From: Leptobrachium leishanense
Lineage: Eukaryota > Chordata > Amphibia > Anura > Megophryidae
Direction of reading: 5' to 3'
DNA: 64,000 bases
Assembly (NCBI GenBank): GCA_009667805.1
Contig: CM019069.1
Span: 51,573,422 to 51,637,421, forward strand
In this document: positions 31,536 through 43,748 of the stretch, one piece after another
How positions within the stretch are numbered: the stretch's first letter is position 1
How the letters are laid out: each line of letters opens with the position of its first letter
The notes under the pieces: generated by a model
What the model saw: only the letters and a program-made list of their open reading frames with translations
Database searches by the model: none
Told to the model about the DNA's origin: nothing
Program-made: the position numbers and the translations under genes

Positions 31536-32614
31536 TGTGCTGTCCCTTTAAAAATTGTGTGTACGCTGACACTCACCCACGGTATTCAATAGATGCCGCA
31601 TAACTGGGGCTATACATCCTTTTACAAATCCAATATATGATATGTTTAAGTGCACTAAATATAAACACAGGGAATTTAAATTTGGAAAATATGGCAAAAA
31701 TGCTCAGGTCCTTCGACAGAAATAATTTACGAGCCTCAGGATGACTTGAAGTAACACTGAATACAGAAAACCATGTTTAAATTGGATTTATTTAACTATA
31801 TTTGTGTTATGTGCCTTGAAGTTTAACTACTTAAGAATGTGAGTTACTCAGAGCCATGCTAAGCCATTGGAGGAGCCCGGTCAGGAGTGTCGACGGAGCG
31901 CGTCAACCTTAATTTTACCCTGGTGGTCTAGTTGTTTGAAACTCTGAATGGTGGGCTAGTGAATAAATAGCACTAAACATGTATACACATGGGAAATTTA
32001 TCCATGGAGCTATGAGCAACTGGGCAACCAGGATCAAATAAAACCAATCTCCTTCAAGCAGCACCATCGAAGAGGGATTTATTTTCCCTAACAACATGTC
32101 CTGGCATGTACTGACCATCAGGACTACCGGGAGAATCCCGGTAGGCCAATGGCTCAGTGGGCCGGGGTGCTGGCCTCACCTGGGCCTGGCCGCCGGCCGA
32201 GCCTGGGGATCACCTGGGCCTGGCTGCCAGCCAAGCCTGCAGGTGCCTTATTAATATTAAACACCATTTTTTAAACACTTTTTTTAAGACACCATTCTTC
32301 TTCTATATTTTGCAAACAACAGTTTTTATTTTGTACATTTTTTTAATGATACTTTTGTATGTTTTGTTATTTATTAGACATTTTTGTTTTTTATTTTTAA
32401 ATTTTGTATTATTTTTTAATGGACCTTATTCTATCATTTAGATACACTTTATTGATTTAAGCTCCTATTAGGAGAATAGGAGAGTTTTTTCCCAGTTCAG
32501 AGGAATTTTGCGATGCCAATTCGGCACGATTCAGTGGTTATTGGCGCAATTGCCGATGGCCGATAACTGTTTTGACGACTCCATTTTCAGCAAAACATGG
32601 TGAACATTCACATA
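31536..32614. other. No gene seen; GC-rich duplicated segment
   Basis: At about 32158-32240 a CACCTGGGCCTGGC-type segment occurs twice, followed by a T-rich region. The part from 32450 (CTCCTATTAGGAGAATAG) resembles the end of the 37919-38684 family (CACCTATTAGGAAAATAG) and continues past the 32615-32805 insertion, so it may be a worn member of that family. Confidence 0.4.
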
Positions 32615-32805
32615 CAGGGTTATTCAGAGAGCGTGAAAAGCAGGAGAATGACTGGAGAATGATTGGAGAATGAGAAATTCTAGGTCAAAATAGCCAAACC
32701 AGAAAAATTCTCCCTTTCATCTCACTTTCCAAATCGGCTATTTTGACCTAGAATTTTTCATTCTCCAGTCATTCTCCTGCTTTTCACGCTCTCTGAATAA
32801 CCCTG
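32615..32805. mobile_element. 191-bp fold-back miniature element, TA target
   Basis: Nearly fully palindromic: CAGGGTTATTCAGAGAGCGT at one end and its complement at the other, with CCTAGAATT and GGCTATTTTGAC also mirrored. TA is present at 32613-32614 and 32806-32807. The terminal sequence is shared with the longer CAGGGTTAT family at 15773 and 49819, but the interior differs. Confidence 0.88.
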
Positions 32806-33278
32806 TAAATAGTGAATTCACTGTATTTTCTCCGAAATGAAATCACTGAAGAGCACTGAAATACGCCGAAACACAAAGCACTAAAATTACATGCAAAAAA
32901 ATGCGAACAAAATCTTTAGCTAAAGCCCATATTAATCCGGCCCTGCGTGTGTGTTTGCATATCGGCGTGGGCCGGTCTGGGATGATTTTTTTTGTCCCAG
33001 TCCAGCCCTGATGTTACCCCAAAGATACGTTGCCCAGGGCCTGTGCCCTGCTTACCCTCCTTAAGGGGAATCTTGGGGTCTTCTGTTCCGGTTGTTGGTG
33101 TTTCCATTTCTATGGGCTTGTTTATTACAGGTAGAGCATTGAAACAGAATCGGGGCCACAGCAGAGCAAGGAGACCGAGATGTGCATCCATTTCAATGAC
33201 AATGTTTCCATTGGTTTAAAAATTACTTAAAAGAAAAAAATTCCCAGTCGGCCCATGCACACTAGATATCACCTATGG

Positions 33279-33414
33279 CAGGGGTCAGCAACCTTGGCTC
33301 CCTGATGTTTTGGGAACTACATTTCCCATATGGCTGAGTCACCCATAAGGCTGACTGAGCCACATGGGAAATGTAGTTCCCAAAACATCAGGGAGCCAAG
33401 GTTGCTGACTCCTG
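33279..33414. mobile_element. 136-bp hAT-type fold-back miniature element
   Basis: Starts CAGGGGTCAGCAACC and ends GGTTGCTGACTCCTG. Arms of about 55 bp (GGCTCCCTGATGTTTTGGGA...) are nearly perfect. It is flanked by an exact 8-bp duplication ACCTATGG (33271-33278 and 33415-33422), the hallmark of hAT transposition. Confidence 0.93.
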
Positions 33415-33422
33415 ACCTATGG

Positions 33423-35216
33423 GATGTCTTTAAGGAAATAACGACAAAGGGACAGGTATTAATTACTTTTTTTTAAAGATATAAATATATTGGAATGAAA
33501 GCGAGAGGAAGGAGTAGCAGACTATCTTTTAATCCCAGGCATGGCGACTTGCAGGAATCAAAATCAGCAAACTGAATGTCCCGACCTCGGACATTCAGCA
33601 GCTGATACAGGGAACGCGAGCAGCAACTGTAATGGCTGTAACTAAATTTGGCAGTAAATTGCACCATCTACTGGCCAAATATGTTATTACAGTAAGAAAT
33701 ACACTACGGATATGCCCATATATTTCGTACTGTGTAATTAATTAAAAATAATATTTTGAAAACCCACTGGCTCCTGACAATGTTTTTTTGGAAAATCACT
33801 TGATAGTGAAGGGGTTAAGTGATTTTGCAATTTCGGTAACTGAAGAGTGATATTGTTGCAAACACACACTTGTTACTTCCAACCCTAGAAAACTCTCTAT
33901 GCCATTATCAAGCTGTTGAGGAGTCCCTATCCAAGTCTCTTCAACTTGTTCCCTTCTAAATATCTGACTCTTCTACTTTTGGTGTTTTCCGAGGGGAATA
34001 TGGCGGGAGGTGCGCTGATGTCGTCAATGCATTCCTAATGTTTAGTCAGCGTTGGAGCTGCTCTACACATATCTTCTCGGATACTGTGTTTCTGATGCCT
34101 CTGGATTTATACGTTCACTCCAATCAAATGAGTCCAAAGTTATTTTTAAGTTTTAGTGTCACTTTAAATTGACAGATACGAGGCAGGTCTAATCTAAAGA
34201 CGCCTATAAAGTTAGAATGTGTATCATATAACTTGTTTTATACGAGTCATAATGTAGCAGTGCGATTTTGTAACAGCTGTGGGAAATGCATACATCACAT
34301 TTACAGTTTGTGAAAATACTTTTCTTAATGCTGCAAAACAAATGTATATCTCCTCATACCTAGGAAACATAAATATTTCACTTCTGCGTGTAAGCAATAA
34401 AGCTACTTGTATTATGGCTAAAACTACCAAACGACACCACAAGATTTATATCCCATTTATTAAGAGATTGTAACATCATCAAGAATATACAGCAGTTTCT
34501 GGCACTATCTCAAACAACACATCGTTATTACTCTCTGTATCAACGTGGTATGCCATGCAGTGATTATATTTATAATATGTATAAAGTTAAGCAATCAAAA
34601 CAATGCATGCCATCTGTCAGACGCTATTCATCATTTTTCATTTTAATAAAGTACATCATGCCATGTGTGCACGGATTTTAGTCTCTCTGAAGTTCATGAA
34701 TTTGTGATTTAATATAAAGTTACAAGGTTGCTTTCCAAGAAAAGCAGGGAAGGTAATAAAAAGTCATGTATAACCTCTAGGATTAACTGAAAAACAGAGC
34801 TGATTAATTTATTGCTCTTACTCACCAGAGATGTCTCTAAATCAACAAAGAGCAGGTGCTTTACAGATTAGATTAAAAACTAGTTTCTCCTTCGAATAAT
34901 GGGTGGTATATTATTAATAGATGTTAAATCACACCAGCGGCTAGAGGTAAGTTAATGTGAAGTTCATATTTTGCGTTTTGTTTTTTGTCATGTTGTGTTT
35001 ATTAAATGAAAGAAGAGGGACAACAGACATATGAAACAGGCTTGTTCATTTGAATGGAGACCATGCGCTTACGTGACATGTGAAGTAAACTCCATCAAGC
35101 ACTATTACTAAACACCAATTCACAATGAGTTATTCCGGGTGATTCATATAGACCCAAAACTAAGGTTTTCTTATAGATCATAAAATAATGAAAATAAATG
35201 AGTGCTTCAGGATGCG
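33423..35216. other. No gene seen; possible conserved non-coding sequence
   Basis: AT-rich unique-looking sequence. The stretch at about 34750-34960 is dense in homeobox-like TTAATTTATT and GATTAGATTA motifs and could be a conserved regulatory block, but that cannot be judged without alignment. Confidence 0.25.
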
Positions 35217-35218
35217 TA

Positions 35219-35678
35219 CCTCCTCTTATGTTGAGCACACCCCTCATGGCACATGCAGGAAGCGGCCGCTACGTGGCAGCACAGCCATGACAACAGCACA
35301 GCCACGATAATAATTCTCCCTAGCTTACTCTTAGGAAGAGTGTGTCTTTATTGTGCGAACGTGTTGGGCTACATGCCTCATGCCATGAGTTAATGGTGAC
35401 ACAATCCAAACCTTTTTTGAGTACTGGAACATTTTTCAGAATCTGTGGCCACCCTGGTCTCCCGATCTTCTGAATCCAAACTTATTTTGTGTACTGTAAC
35501 AAGCTCTGCATAACTGATGCCTTAGTGGATAACATTAGGAATGAGATCAAAACATTGATGATGCAATATTCAAACACATTAGCAATAACATGCAGCATGG
35601 TGTCCACATCTGCCTAATAGAAGACGGTTGGCACTTCATGCACTTGTTGTGATGGGATGTGCTCAACATAAAAGGAGG
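35219..35678. mobile_element. 460-bp miniature element with CCTCCTTTTATGTTGAGC termini
   Basis: The left end CCTCCTCTTATGTTGAGCAC and the reversed right end CCTCCTTTTATGTTGAGCAC form ~24-bp inverted repeats. TA flanks both sides (35217-35218 and 35679-35680). The interior has no coding potential. The class is probably Tc1/mariner-like, by target site only. Confidence 0.75.
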
Positions 35679-35680
35679 TA

Positions 35681-37129
35681 TGTTTCTTGAAATTCTTATT
35701 ACCTTCCATCCATTGAAGATATGACAATTTTCAGTATTTGTGTAGCTTGGAAAATTTTAACTTGCCGAATTCCTTTCACTTTGATTCACTTTGCTGTTTT
35801 GACATACTTGACACTTTTAATAATTACAAAAGAAAGGGTTCTTCCATGTTTACATTTTCATATTTTGTTCAAATGTAAAAGAACGGTTTGTAAAACAGTA
35901 ATAACAAATAGAATGAGCTGAAGGATTTACCAGCAGTTTATTCAGGAGATTTAATTAGTGTGTTTACCCGATAGGCGGCAATGAATTACTTGTCAGTTTT
36001 GTAGGGGGCATATTTCATCAGTTAACTCTCTGGGTAGCAGCATCAGTAACTGTGTGTTATCTATTAGAATTATGACATTAGCGTGAAATAACAGCTTCTT
36101 TTACACCCATTACCACTTTTTTCATATACATCACTGGCCAATTTGTCAATGATAAGCACCTTTCAACATACCTTTCAAGGAAAAAATGCCAGATTCACAT
36201 CTTAGTTGCAAATAATATGGTGTAAATCAGAAAGCTGACTCAAAGTACATTAACAAGAATAATGTTAATCTTCAACGTTGAATTTTAATCTTTTTGAAAA
36301 ATTAATTGCGGTGGATTAGCCAGAAAAACTGCATATTATAATCTTAAAGCCCCCCTCCCCCAGCATTTGTTTCCCTTATATAATTGGGCAGAATTGGGAA
36401 AATGCTGCTGACAGCATCTACTCAATTTTTTGTTGTTGTTGAGAAAATGCTCACCTTTCCTCTCTCTGCATGAGCTGCTCCTCCCCATCAGCTCAGGGCT
36501 TCCAAAATGTGGAAGTCCCTGCAGCTTTTTAACGCAACTTGCATATCTACATAATTTCCGTAGGTTACACAGATTGTGCAGCGCTCAGGACTTACAGTAT
36601 ACTTATGTACACAAGTTCCATAGCGCCTGCGCTGAACATAGGTTCAATGTGCATGCACGAGCAGAACCAATCCATTGCCTGCTTCTCCCAGGATGTTCGA
36701 TCTGGTGATCGGCAGCTGGGAAATTCAAAATCCCAGTTGCCTGGTGATGTGTGTCTGGACAGAGGAAACTTCACACAGTGTTTCTGGCAAACGAGGGGGG
36801 AGGGGCACTGCACACTCCCTGACACTTTAGAAAGGTAAAGTGGTCAGGGTATAAAGAGTGTCCATTTTAATGATTGCTTTTGTGGCGTTTTTTGTTAACT
36901 GTTCTGTTCTTTCTCAATTTGTGTAATTCTGTCAACATTCCATTGTCTCGAATCAAAGAACATCTGAATAAGCCCCAAAGAGACCAGGAGATAAGAGAAT
37001 GTCAGGTGATACCTAAGTGATGTTTATATGAGCCACGAAAATATGGCTTTTAGTAAGGAAAATGAATAAGGTCAGATTCAAGTCTTTGACAATAAATTAT
37101 TGGAATTTTTAAATACTAACACTTAGAGG
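35681..37129. other. No gene seen
   Basis: Mostly AT-rich. The GC-richer part at about 36340-36850 (from a CCCCCCTCCCCC run to TTTAGAAAGGTAAAGTGG) looks like a miniature element of the kind common in frog genomes, but no termini could be paired. Confidence 0.3.
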
Positions 37130-37918
37130 GTATTCATGAGGTTTAATGTGGATAAGTGCAAGATAATGCACCTGGGGCATAAAAACCCAAGGGCTGAATA
37201 TAGAATATTTGATACAGTCCTAACCTCAACATCTGAGGGTTGGGATTTAGGGGTTATTATTGCAGAGGATCTAAGGGTAAGTAGTCAATGTAATAGAGCA
37301 GCAGGAAATGCTAGCAGAATGCTTGGTTGTGTAGGGAGAGGTATTAGCAGTAGGAAAAGGGAAGTGCTCATGCCACTGTACAGAGCACTGGTGAGACCTC
37401 ACTTGGAGTACTGTGTGCAGTACTGGAGACCGTATCTCCAGAAGGATATAGACATCTTAGAGAGAGTTCAGAGAAGGGCTACTAAAATGGTGTACGGCTT
37501 GAAGGAGAAAAGTTACCAGGAAAGGCTTAATGATCTTAACATGTACAGCTTGGAAAAAAGACGAGACAGAGGAGATATGATAGAAACATTTAAATACGTA
37601 AAGGGAATCCACAAGGTAGAGGAAGGGAGTATATTTAAAAGGAAACAAAGTAGCAAAACAAGAGGACATAGTCTTAGATTAGAGGGGCAAAGGTTTAAAA
37701 GTAACATCAGGAAGCATTATTTTACTGAGAGGGTACATGGAACAGTCTTCCAGTGGAAGTGGTAGAGGCCAAAACAGTAATTGAATTTAAGCAAGCATGG
37801 GATAGGCATAAGGCTATCCTAAACAAAAGATAAATCCAGGTAAATTATCCATGTAATTGGGCAGACTAGATGGGCCGAAAGGTTCTTATCTGCCGACATT
37901 TTCTATGTTTCTATGTTT
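37130..37918 (+). mobile_element. 5'-truncated CR1 LINE, second copy
   Basis: A 209-codon frame (37136-37765) encodes the C-terminal part of CR1-type reverse transcriptase (MRFNVDKCKIMHLGH, RPHLEYCVQYWRPYLQ, QRRATKMVYG). The 3' region ends GGGCCGAAAGGTTCTTATCT, then TTTCTATG units, the typical 8-bp CR1 tail. The protein resembles that of the copy at 28540-29817, but the two differ enough to be separate subfamilies. The last tail unit abuts the next miniature element. Confidence 0.9.
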
Positions 37919-38684
37919 CTATTCACTAAGCACCGACCTTGCCACCAAATTGCACCGAACGGTGATTTTCACGGTTCATTGCTATTTCGGGGCAGTTCTG
38001 CTATTCACTAAGCTGTCAATTTGCCAAATAGAGGCGAATTGACAGCAAAATGCAGTGCATTTCAGCTCAAATACAGTATACAATACAGTGCAATTCAGCA
38101 AAGACACCTCGGCGGTCTTGGGCGTCAGCGAAAATGTCCCATAGAGAAGTAATGGTTAATCTATTCAGAGAACACCTAACTGCACCGAAATGTCAGTGAA
38201 ATGCCCTGATTTTCGGTGCTTCATTTCAACAAGTCTAAACAGGTGAATCTTATAGGATTCAGTGTAAAAAAATATTATCCTTTTTATTATTTTTTCTAAA
38301 AGACAGCAGTCTATTCTTTTCATTTTCAGCAACAAAAAAAAAAGCCTTTTTATTTACTTCTTTTTTTTGTAGAACACCTTTCCATTTCTTACATGAAACT
38401 TTTGTTTCCCAATTTTTTTAAAAAGGCTTTATTTCTGTAACGGACCTTTTGTATTATGTTTTCAAAGGACCTTTTTTTTTATTATTTACAAACATTTTAA
38501 TGCGTTTTTATTGGTTTACACACCTATTAGGAAAATAGAGTTCTGTGGGTTTTTTTTATTTGCAGTTCGGTGGAATTTGTCACGGCCACTTCGGTGCTCT
38601 TCAACGTACTAAAGGAAATCGCCGATGTGCACCAAACTGCAAAGCAATGACATTTTGCTGAAATTTTGGTGCTTAGTGAATAGA
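37919..38684. mobile_element. Miniature element with CTATTCACTAAGCACC termini (about 766 bp)
   Basis: The ends are inverted copies of CTATTCACTAAGCACC. The interior mirrors itself loosely with repeated CACCGAA- and TTCGGTG-type motifs, T-rich in the middle. It starts exactly where the CR1 tail ends, suggesting insertion at the tail. Confidence 0.75.
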
Positions 38685-39354
38685 CCCTTTACTTTATGAA
38701 TGAGCTCCATTCAACAGCAAGATTCATAAACAGTGTTCCATTATAAACTCTCATTTTTTTTTTGTCTGTCTGATATATTCTCCCGGTGCATATTCCTACG
38801 AGAATATCAGGCAGTCCCTTTAATAATTTACATCAAAGGCAATGAAATATACAGTATGTCAGAAGCTTACAGTTTTCCTCTCTTACATGAAAGGCAGTCA
38901 ACAATCTCGTAGTCTTTCAACAGCCTCACACACATCATCACGGCCTCTGTCTTTCAATCACAATCACAGGAAATAGATTGTCAGGTAGAGGAAATAGATC
39001 AAAATTCTCGACTTCTATTGTGCGCCTGCCAGCAGGTCCATAGAGAATATTATATTTCCTCTTTTTTTCAATGTGTAAGAAAAGTTGATAATATGTTTGC
39101 ACGTGTGCCACGCGTCATTAAATGAAGGTGATTGTTTTTGGCTCTTTCGCGTGGAAAGTCTCTGGAAATATTTTTGTTTCTCAATAAAAGATTTTTTCTA
39201 CAATTTTCTTGTTAATAACATACTGCATACATATAAATATATATAATATATACACATACATACATACAGGTATATATATACACACATATATGTAAAATCA
39301 ACTTTTTTCTTTTACTTTACACACTATAGAAATATATATATATTTTACATATAA
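38685..39354. other. No gene seen; AT microsatellite at the end
   Basis: AT-rich, with a TATA/CATA microsatellite at about 39232-39350. Confidence 0.6.
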
Positions 39355-39570
39355 GGGGTTATTCAGAGAGCACAGAAATTTCAGGAAAATTTCGATGCTC
39401 TTTCCTTCGGCGCACTTTGGCACCTTTAACTCCCCGACTCTGCGGTGAATCCAGCATTCATCGCAGGTTCCCCGAAGTGCGTACAATCGATGCACCAAAC
39501 ATCGCTGATAAACCCGCCAAATGCAGCCACAAACCACCGGAAAGAGCCTTGGCTCTTGTGACATCCCCAA
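39355..39570 (+). mobile_element. Fragment related to the CAGGGTTAT family
   Basis: Begins GGGGTTATTCAGAGAGCAC and continues with TTCGGCGC-type sequence resembling the left part of 15773 and 49819. Similarity is loose and the right end is missing. Confidence 0.4.
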
Positions 39571-40280
39571 GTGGCATCCTAAGTGGACGTTCAGAGTTGA
39601 TTCCTGGAGTTTTATCCAAGATCCCCTATACCATCCACCATCACGATCCCTAATTCCTGTGTCTCCTCTCTCCACAGGTAGGACATTATCACCCATTATC
39701 CACAGACACCCACATCTCAACTGATCCCCAGCATACTTTTGCTGGTAGGACATTATCACCCATTATCCACAGACTCCCACATCTCAACTGATCCCCTGCA
39801 TACTTTTGCTGGTAGGACCCCCATCACCCAGTATTCGCATGCACCCACATTGTAACGTTACCTTGGTCTTTTTCTGTTTTTTTTATTTATTTTTGTTTTT
39901 CTCCACCATTTGCTTTGCTAATTAGCATGTGAATCTCCTGCCCTATTGACACAGCCCATCCAGCTTCAGGTGTTTACCTTCTAACTGCCTGAATGCAATC
40001 AGTCTGCCCTATATAACAGCTAAGGTGGCTCTAGTGAGCCTTGGCTCTTGTGACATCCCCAGTGCATCCTAAGTGGACGTTCAGAGTTGATTCTGGAGTT
40101 CAGTGGCATCCTAAGTGGACGTTCAGAGTTGATTTCCTGGAGTTCAGTGGCATCTTAAGTGGACGTTCAGAGTTGATTTCCTGGAGTTCAGTGGCATCCT
40201 AAGTGGATGTTCAGAGTTGATTTCCTGGAGTTCAGTGGCATCCTAAGTGGACGTTCAGAGTTGATTCCTGGAGTTGCGGG
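39571..40280 (+). repeat. Minisatellites upstream of the L2 LINE
   Basis: A 67-bp unit (GGTAGGACATTATCACCCAT...) is repeated from about 39677 to 39850. A 44-bp unit (AGTGGCATCCTAAGTGGACG, TTCAGAGTTGATTTCCTGGA) is repeated about five times at 40057-40275, and a single relative lies near 39571-39605. Between them are GCCCTATATAACAGC (about 40004) and CTTGGCTCTTGTGACATCCC, the latter also present upstream near 39548. This is probably the 5' untranslated and promoter region of the LINE that follows. Confidence 0.75.
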
Positions 40281-40571
40281 ACTGGAGGAAGGAACTGCAA
40301 GGCCCACTTTTTACTCCGGGTAAACACACGTCTATATCATGCTTTCTCTCACGCTTCTACTCTTTACTTCTACCTTTCTCCTTAAATGGAACTCCTGCCC
40401 CTCTACCACTGACCCCTTACACTATCTGCATCTCTCCCTCCCTCCTCTCGTCCCACATGATGGCCTCACATGAGCTCCTTTGTTTCCTAAGAACATGGTC
40501 CCCTCTATCTCTCGTGCTGCCATCATCACTCCCACAAATCCCATTCCCACCTTCTCTTTCTCACCCTCCTG

Positions 40572-40613
40572 CTGTTACTCTATTCAGGTGACATATCCCC
40601 TAACCCTGGCCCC
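40572..40613 (+). other. 2A-like translational recoding motif
   Basis: In the frame of the endonuclease the codons give LLLYSGDISPNPGP, preceded by a leucine-rich stretch. The NPGP end and the Gly-Asp-Ile beginning match the 2A consensus (D-x-E-x-N-P-G-P) except that Ser replaces Glu. 2A-like motifs near the N-terminus of ORF2 are documented in some APE-type LINEs. The frame is open from here into the endonuclease, but a TAA lies upstream at 40488-40490 with no ATG between. Confidence 0.7.
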
Positions 40614-41880
40614 ACAACACATCCAATACTTCCCTCTCATCCTATCTCCATCGCACATAAATCACCTCCCTGCAAGCCCAGCAACCTCATTCCCATAATC
40701 CCTCAGCGCCTGTCCTCTTTCTCCTGCGCCCTCTGGAACGCTCGCTCTGTGTGCAACAAACTCACAGCAATCCATGACCTCTTCCTTTCAAACTCCTTCA
40801 ACCTCCTAGCTTTAACTGAAACCTGGCTAACTCCCTCTGACACGGCCTCCGTTGCTGCTCTCTCACATGGCGGTCTACACTTGAGCCATACCCCCAGACC
40901 GGTGAGAGAAATGGTGGCGGGGTCGGACTCCTGCTCTCTCCACCTGCACCTACCAGCATCTCCCTCCACCCCCATCCCTCTCCTTCTCCTCCTTCGAGAC
41001 ACACTGCATCCGCCTGTTCTCTCCTCTGGCTCTCAGGGTGGCAGTCATCTACCGCCCACCGGGACCAACCTCCCAGTTCTTTGACCACTTTGCTACCTGG
41101 CTTTCTCACTTCCTGTCTTCTAATCTTCCATGCCTAATTCTCGGGGACTTCAACATTCCCATTGATGATCCTTCCGCCCCTGCTGCCTCCAAACTTCTTT
41201 CACTCACGTCCTCCCTTGGACTCACACAATCCTCCCTCCTCCCTACCCACCGCGATGGTCACGCTATTGACCTTGTCTTTTCCAACCTCTGCTCCATTTC
41301 TGAGTTCAAATGTCGCCCTTTCCCCATCTCTGACCACCACCTTCTCTCTTTCAACCTATCTGGACTTCCTAAACACCCTGCTCCCCCACCCCGTACACAC
41401 ACTCGCAGAAATCTACATGCTGTGGACCCCCATCAATTCTCCAATATACTTCATCACCTCCCTCACACCTCATCCTTCACCTACCCTGATGCTGCCACTA
41501 ATCACTACAACACTACGCTTATCTCTGCTCTAGACACTCTTGCTCCTCTTCGACTCTGTAAGGCCCCACGCCACCAGCTTCAGCCCTGGCACACCCTCCA
41601 GACTCGCTACCTGCAAAGATGCTCCCGCACCGCAGAGCGTGCCTGGAGGAAATCCCGCTCTGAAGCTGATTTTGTTCACTTCAAGTTTTATTCTCCGGTC
41701 ATACACCTCTGCCCTCCACTTGGCCAAACAATCCTACTTCTCATCTCTATATCTACGCTGTCCTCCAACCCTAAACGGCTCTGGTCCACCTTCAACACCT
41801 CCTCTACCCACCTGCACCTCCCCCCTCAGCTGCCTTCAGCGCTCAAGACCTGGCAGATTACTTCCTCAGTAAAAATGTAA
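40611..41880 (+). pseudogene. L2 LINE endonuclease domain, frameshifted
   Basis: The first part (to about 40905) reads ALWNARSVCNKLTA, then LLALTETWLTP with the catalytic Glu motif. After a shift near 40910 the GGGVG block lies in another frame, and from 41038 a third frame gives VAVIYRPPG, LILGDFNI, THRDGHAIDLVFS and ISDHHLLSF, the usual APE-type motifs through the catalytic His. This part of ORF2 nicks the genomic target. A further shift near 41700 (SALHLAKQSYF region) and the stop at 41878 separate it from the reverse transcriptase. Confidence 0.85.
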
Positions 41881-41995
41881 CTATCAGAAGCAACATCCCA
41901 ACACAAGATAGTTATCTGCCACCTCCACTCCCACAGGTCCCTCTGCCACCCTCTGCCGCTTCCTCCCAGCCACTGAGGAGGAAGTCAATTCCTTA

Positions 41996-43560
41996 TTGTC
42001 CTCCTCACATCTCACCACGTGCCCGCTCGACCCCATTCCCTCACATCTAATTCCTCCTTCTCTCCTCCTCCTCACCCCTGCTCTCACACACATCTTCAAC
42101 CTATCTCTCTCCACTGGCTCCTTTCCATCCGCCTTCAAACACGCGCTAGTTACCCCTTTACTAAAGAAACCATCCCTAGATCCCAACTCTCCATCCAACT
42201 ACCGCCCTGTATCCCTGCTTCCCTTCACATCAAAGCTCTTAGAAAAACTAGTCTTCAACCGCCTCTCCCTCTTCCTGTCCTCCAATTCCCTACTTGACCC
42301 CCTGCAATCTGGCTTCCGTCCCCTACACTCAACTGAAACTGCCCTCACCAAAGTCACCAACGACCTCCTAACTGCTAAAAAACACGGCCACTATTCTATT
42401 CTCATCCTGCTTGACCTCTCGGCTGCTTTTGACAAGGTTGACCACCCCCTCCTTCTACAGACCCTCAACTCTCTGGGTATCGGTGACACTGCACTTGCTT
42501 GGGTTGACTCCTATTTATCCAACAGGTCCTTCTGTGTGTCCTTTGCTGGTAACTCCTCCTCCTCTTTGCCTCTATCTGTTGGCGTACTTCAAGCCTCTGT
42601 CCTTGGTCCTCTGCTCTTTTCCATCTACACCTCCTCCCTGGGCAAAATCATCAACAGCTTTGGCTTTAATTACCACCTCTACGCTGATGACACTCAGATC
42701 TACCTCTCTATCCCTGATCTCTCTCCCCCTGTCCTCTCAAAAGTCAGTGACTGTTTATCTGGCATCTCCTCCTGGATGGCCTCCCACCACCTAAAGATCA
42801 ACATGTCAAAGACTGAACTCCTACTTATTCTCCTACTTATTCCTCCCTCCAATGCTTCCCCACCTCCTGACTTCTCTATCACGGTGGAGGGTATCACCAT
42901 CTCCCCATCAAACCAAGTTCGCTGCCTTGGAGTTACACTTGACTCTGCTCTTTCCTTCATCCCCCACATCAAGTCTCTTTCCTCCTCCTGCCGATACCAA
43001 CTGCGTAATATTTCCAGAATTCGGCCATTTCTTACCGCTGTCACCACAAAACAACTCATACACGCCCTGGTAATCTCCCGACTCGACTATTGCAATAATC
43101 TCTTATCTGGCCTCCCTCTGCCGCCCTCTCCCCCTACAATCCATCCTGAACGCCTCCGCCAGGCTAATTCACCTCACCCGCCGCTCTGTCTCTGCCGCTC
43201 CCCTCTGCGAGTCCCTTCACTGGCTCCCCATCCACTGCAGAATTAAGTTCAAAATCCTTACTTACAAAACCTCTCACTAACTCAGCCCCCACTACCTGTC
43301 CTCACTAATCACCAAATACACCCCAGCCCGCTCCCTAAGGTCAAACAGTGACCTGCGCCTAGCTTCTCCCCGCATCACCTCTTCCCATGATAGACTGCAG
43401 GACTTCACACGCGCAGCCCCCACTCACTGGAACGCTCTCCCTCGTACTGTCAGACTTTTCCCTAACTTCTCTTCCTTCAAACGCTCCCTTAAAACGTTCC
43501 TATTTAGGGAAGCCTACCACCCAACTCACTGACACAACCATCAATCACTCTCACCTTACA
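41996..43560 (+). pseudogene. L2 LINE reverse transcriptase and C-terminal region
   Basis: The frame 41996-43246 encodes [64 protein letters not shown] and [10 protein letters not shown]. The usual PQGS of the catalytic block reads LQAS here, which may impair activity. Near 43125 a shift moves the rest into another frame with [12 protein letters not shown] and SFKRSLKTFLFREAY, running to about 43530 with one more stop (TAA about 43277). The element is inactive as it stands. Confidence 0.87.
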
Positions 43561-43748
43561 GTCCTCTCCTCCTGTTTCCAACCCCAACCCTCCTAGATTG
43601 TGAGTTCCTATGGGAATAGGGCCCTCATCTCCTCCTGTACTGTTTGTCAAATGTTGTTCAATGTATTGTAACCCTGTCTATACTGTGCTTATTGTACAGC
43701 GCTGCGGAATATGCTGGCGCTTTATAAATAAAGAATAATAATAATAAT

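Larger units (their letters stand above)
40560..43748 (+). mobile_element. L2-clade LINE with 2A-like motif, endonuclease and reverse transcriptase
   Basis: Order: a leucine-rich lead into a 2A-like motif; an AP endonuclease-type domain; a reverse transcriptase with YADD; a C-terminal region with a [13 protein letters not shown] signature; and a 3' UTR ending TTGTACAGCGCTGCGGAATA, GCGCTTTATAAATAAAG and an (AATA)n-like tail at about 43745. The coding sequence is broken by several frameshifts. Other tails of the same type occur at 60123-60535. The clade call rests on the C-terminal signatures and the tail. Confidence 0.88.

Noticed and set aside
40703..43059. Minus-strand frames with Arg/Glu-rich products opposite the L2 LINE
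   Set aside because: They are antisense shadows produced by the CT-rich coding strand of the LINE.
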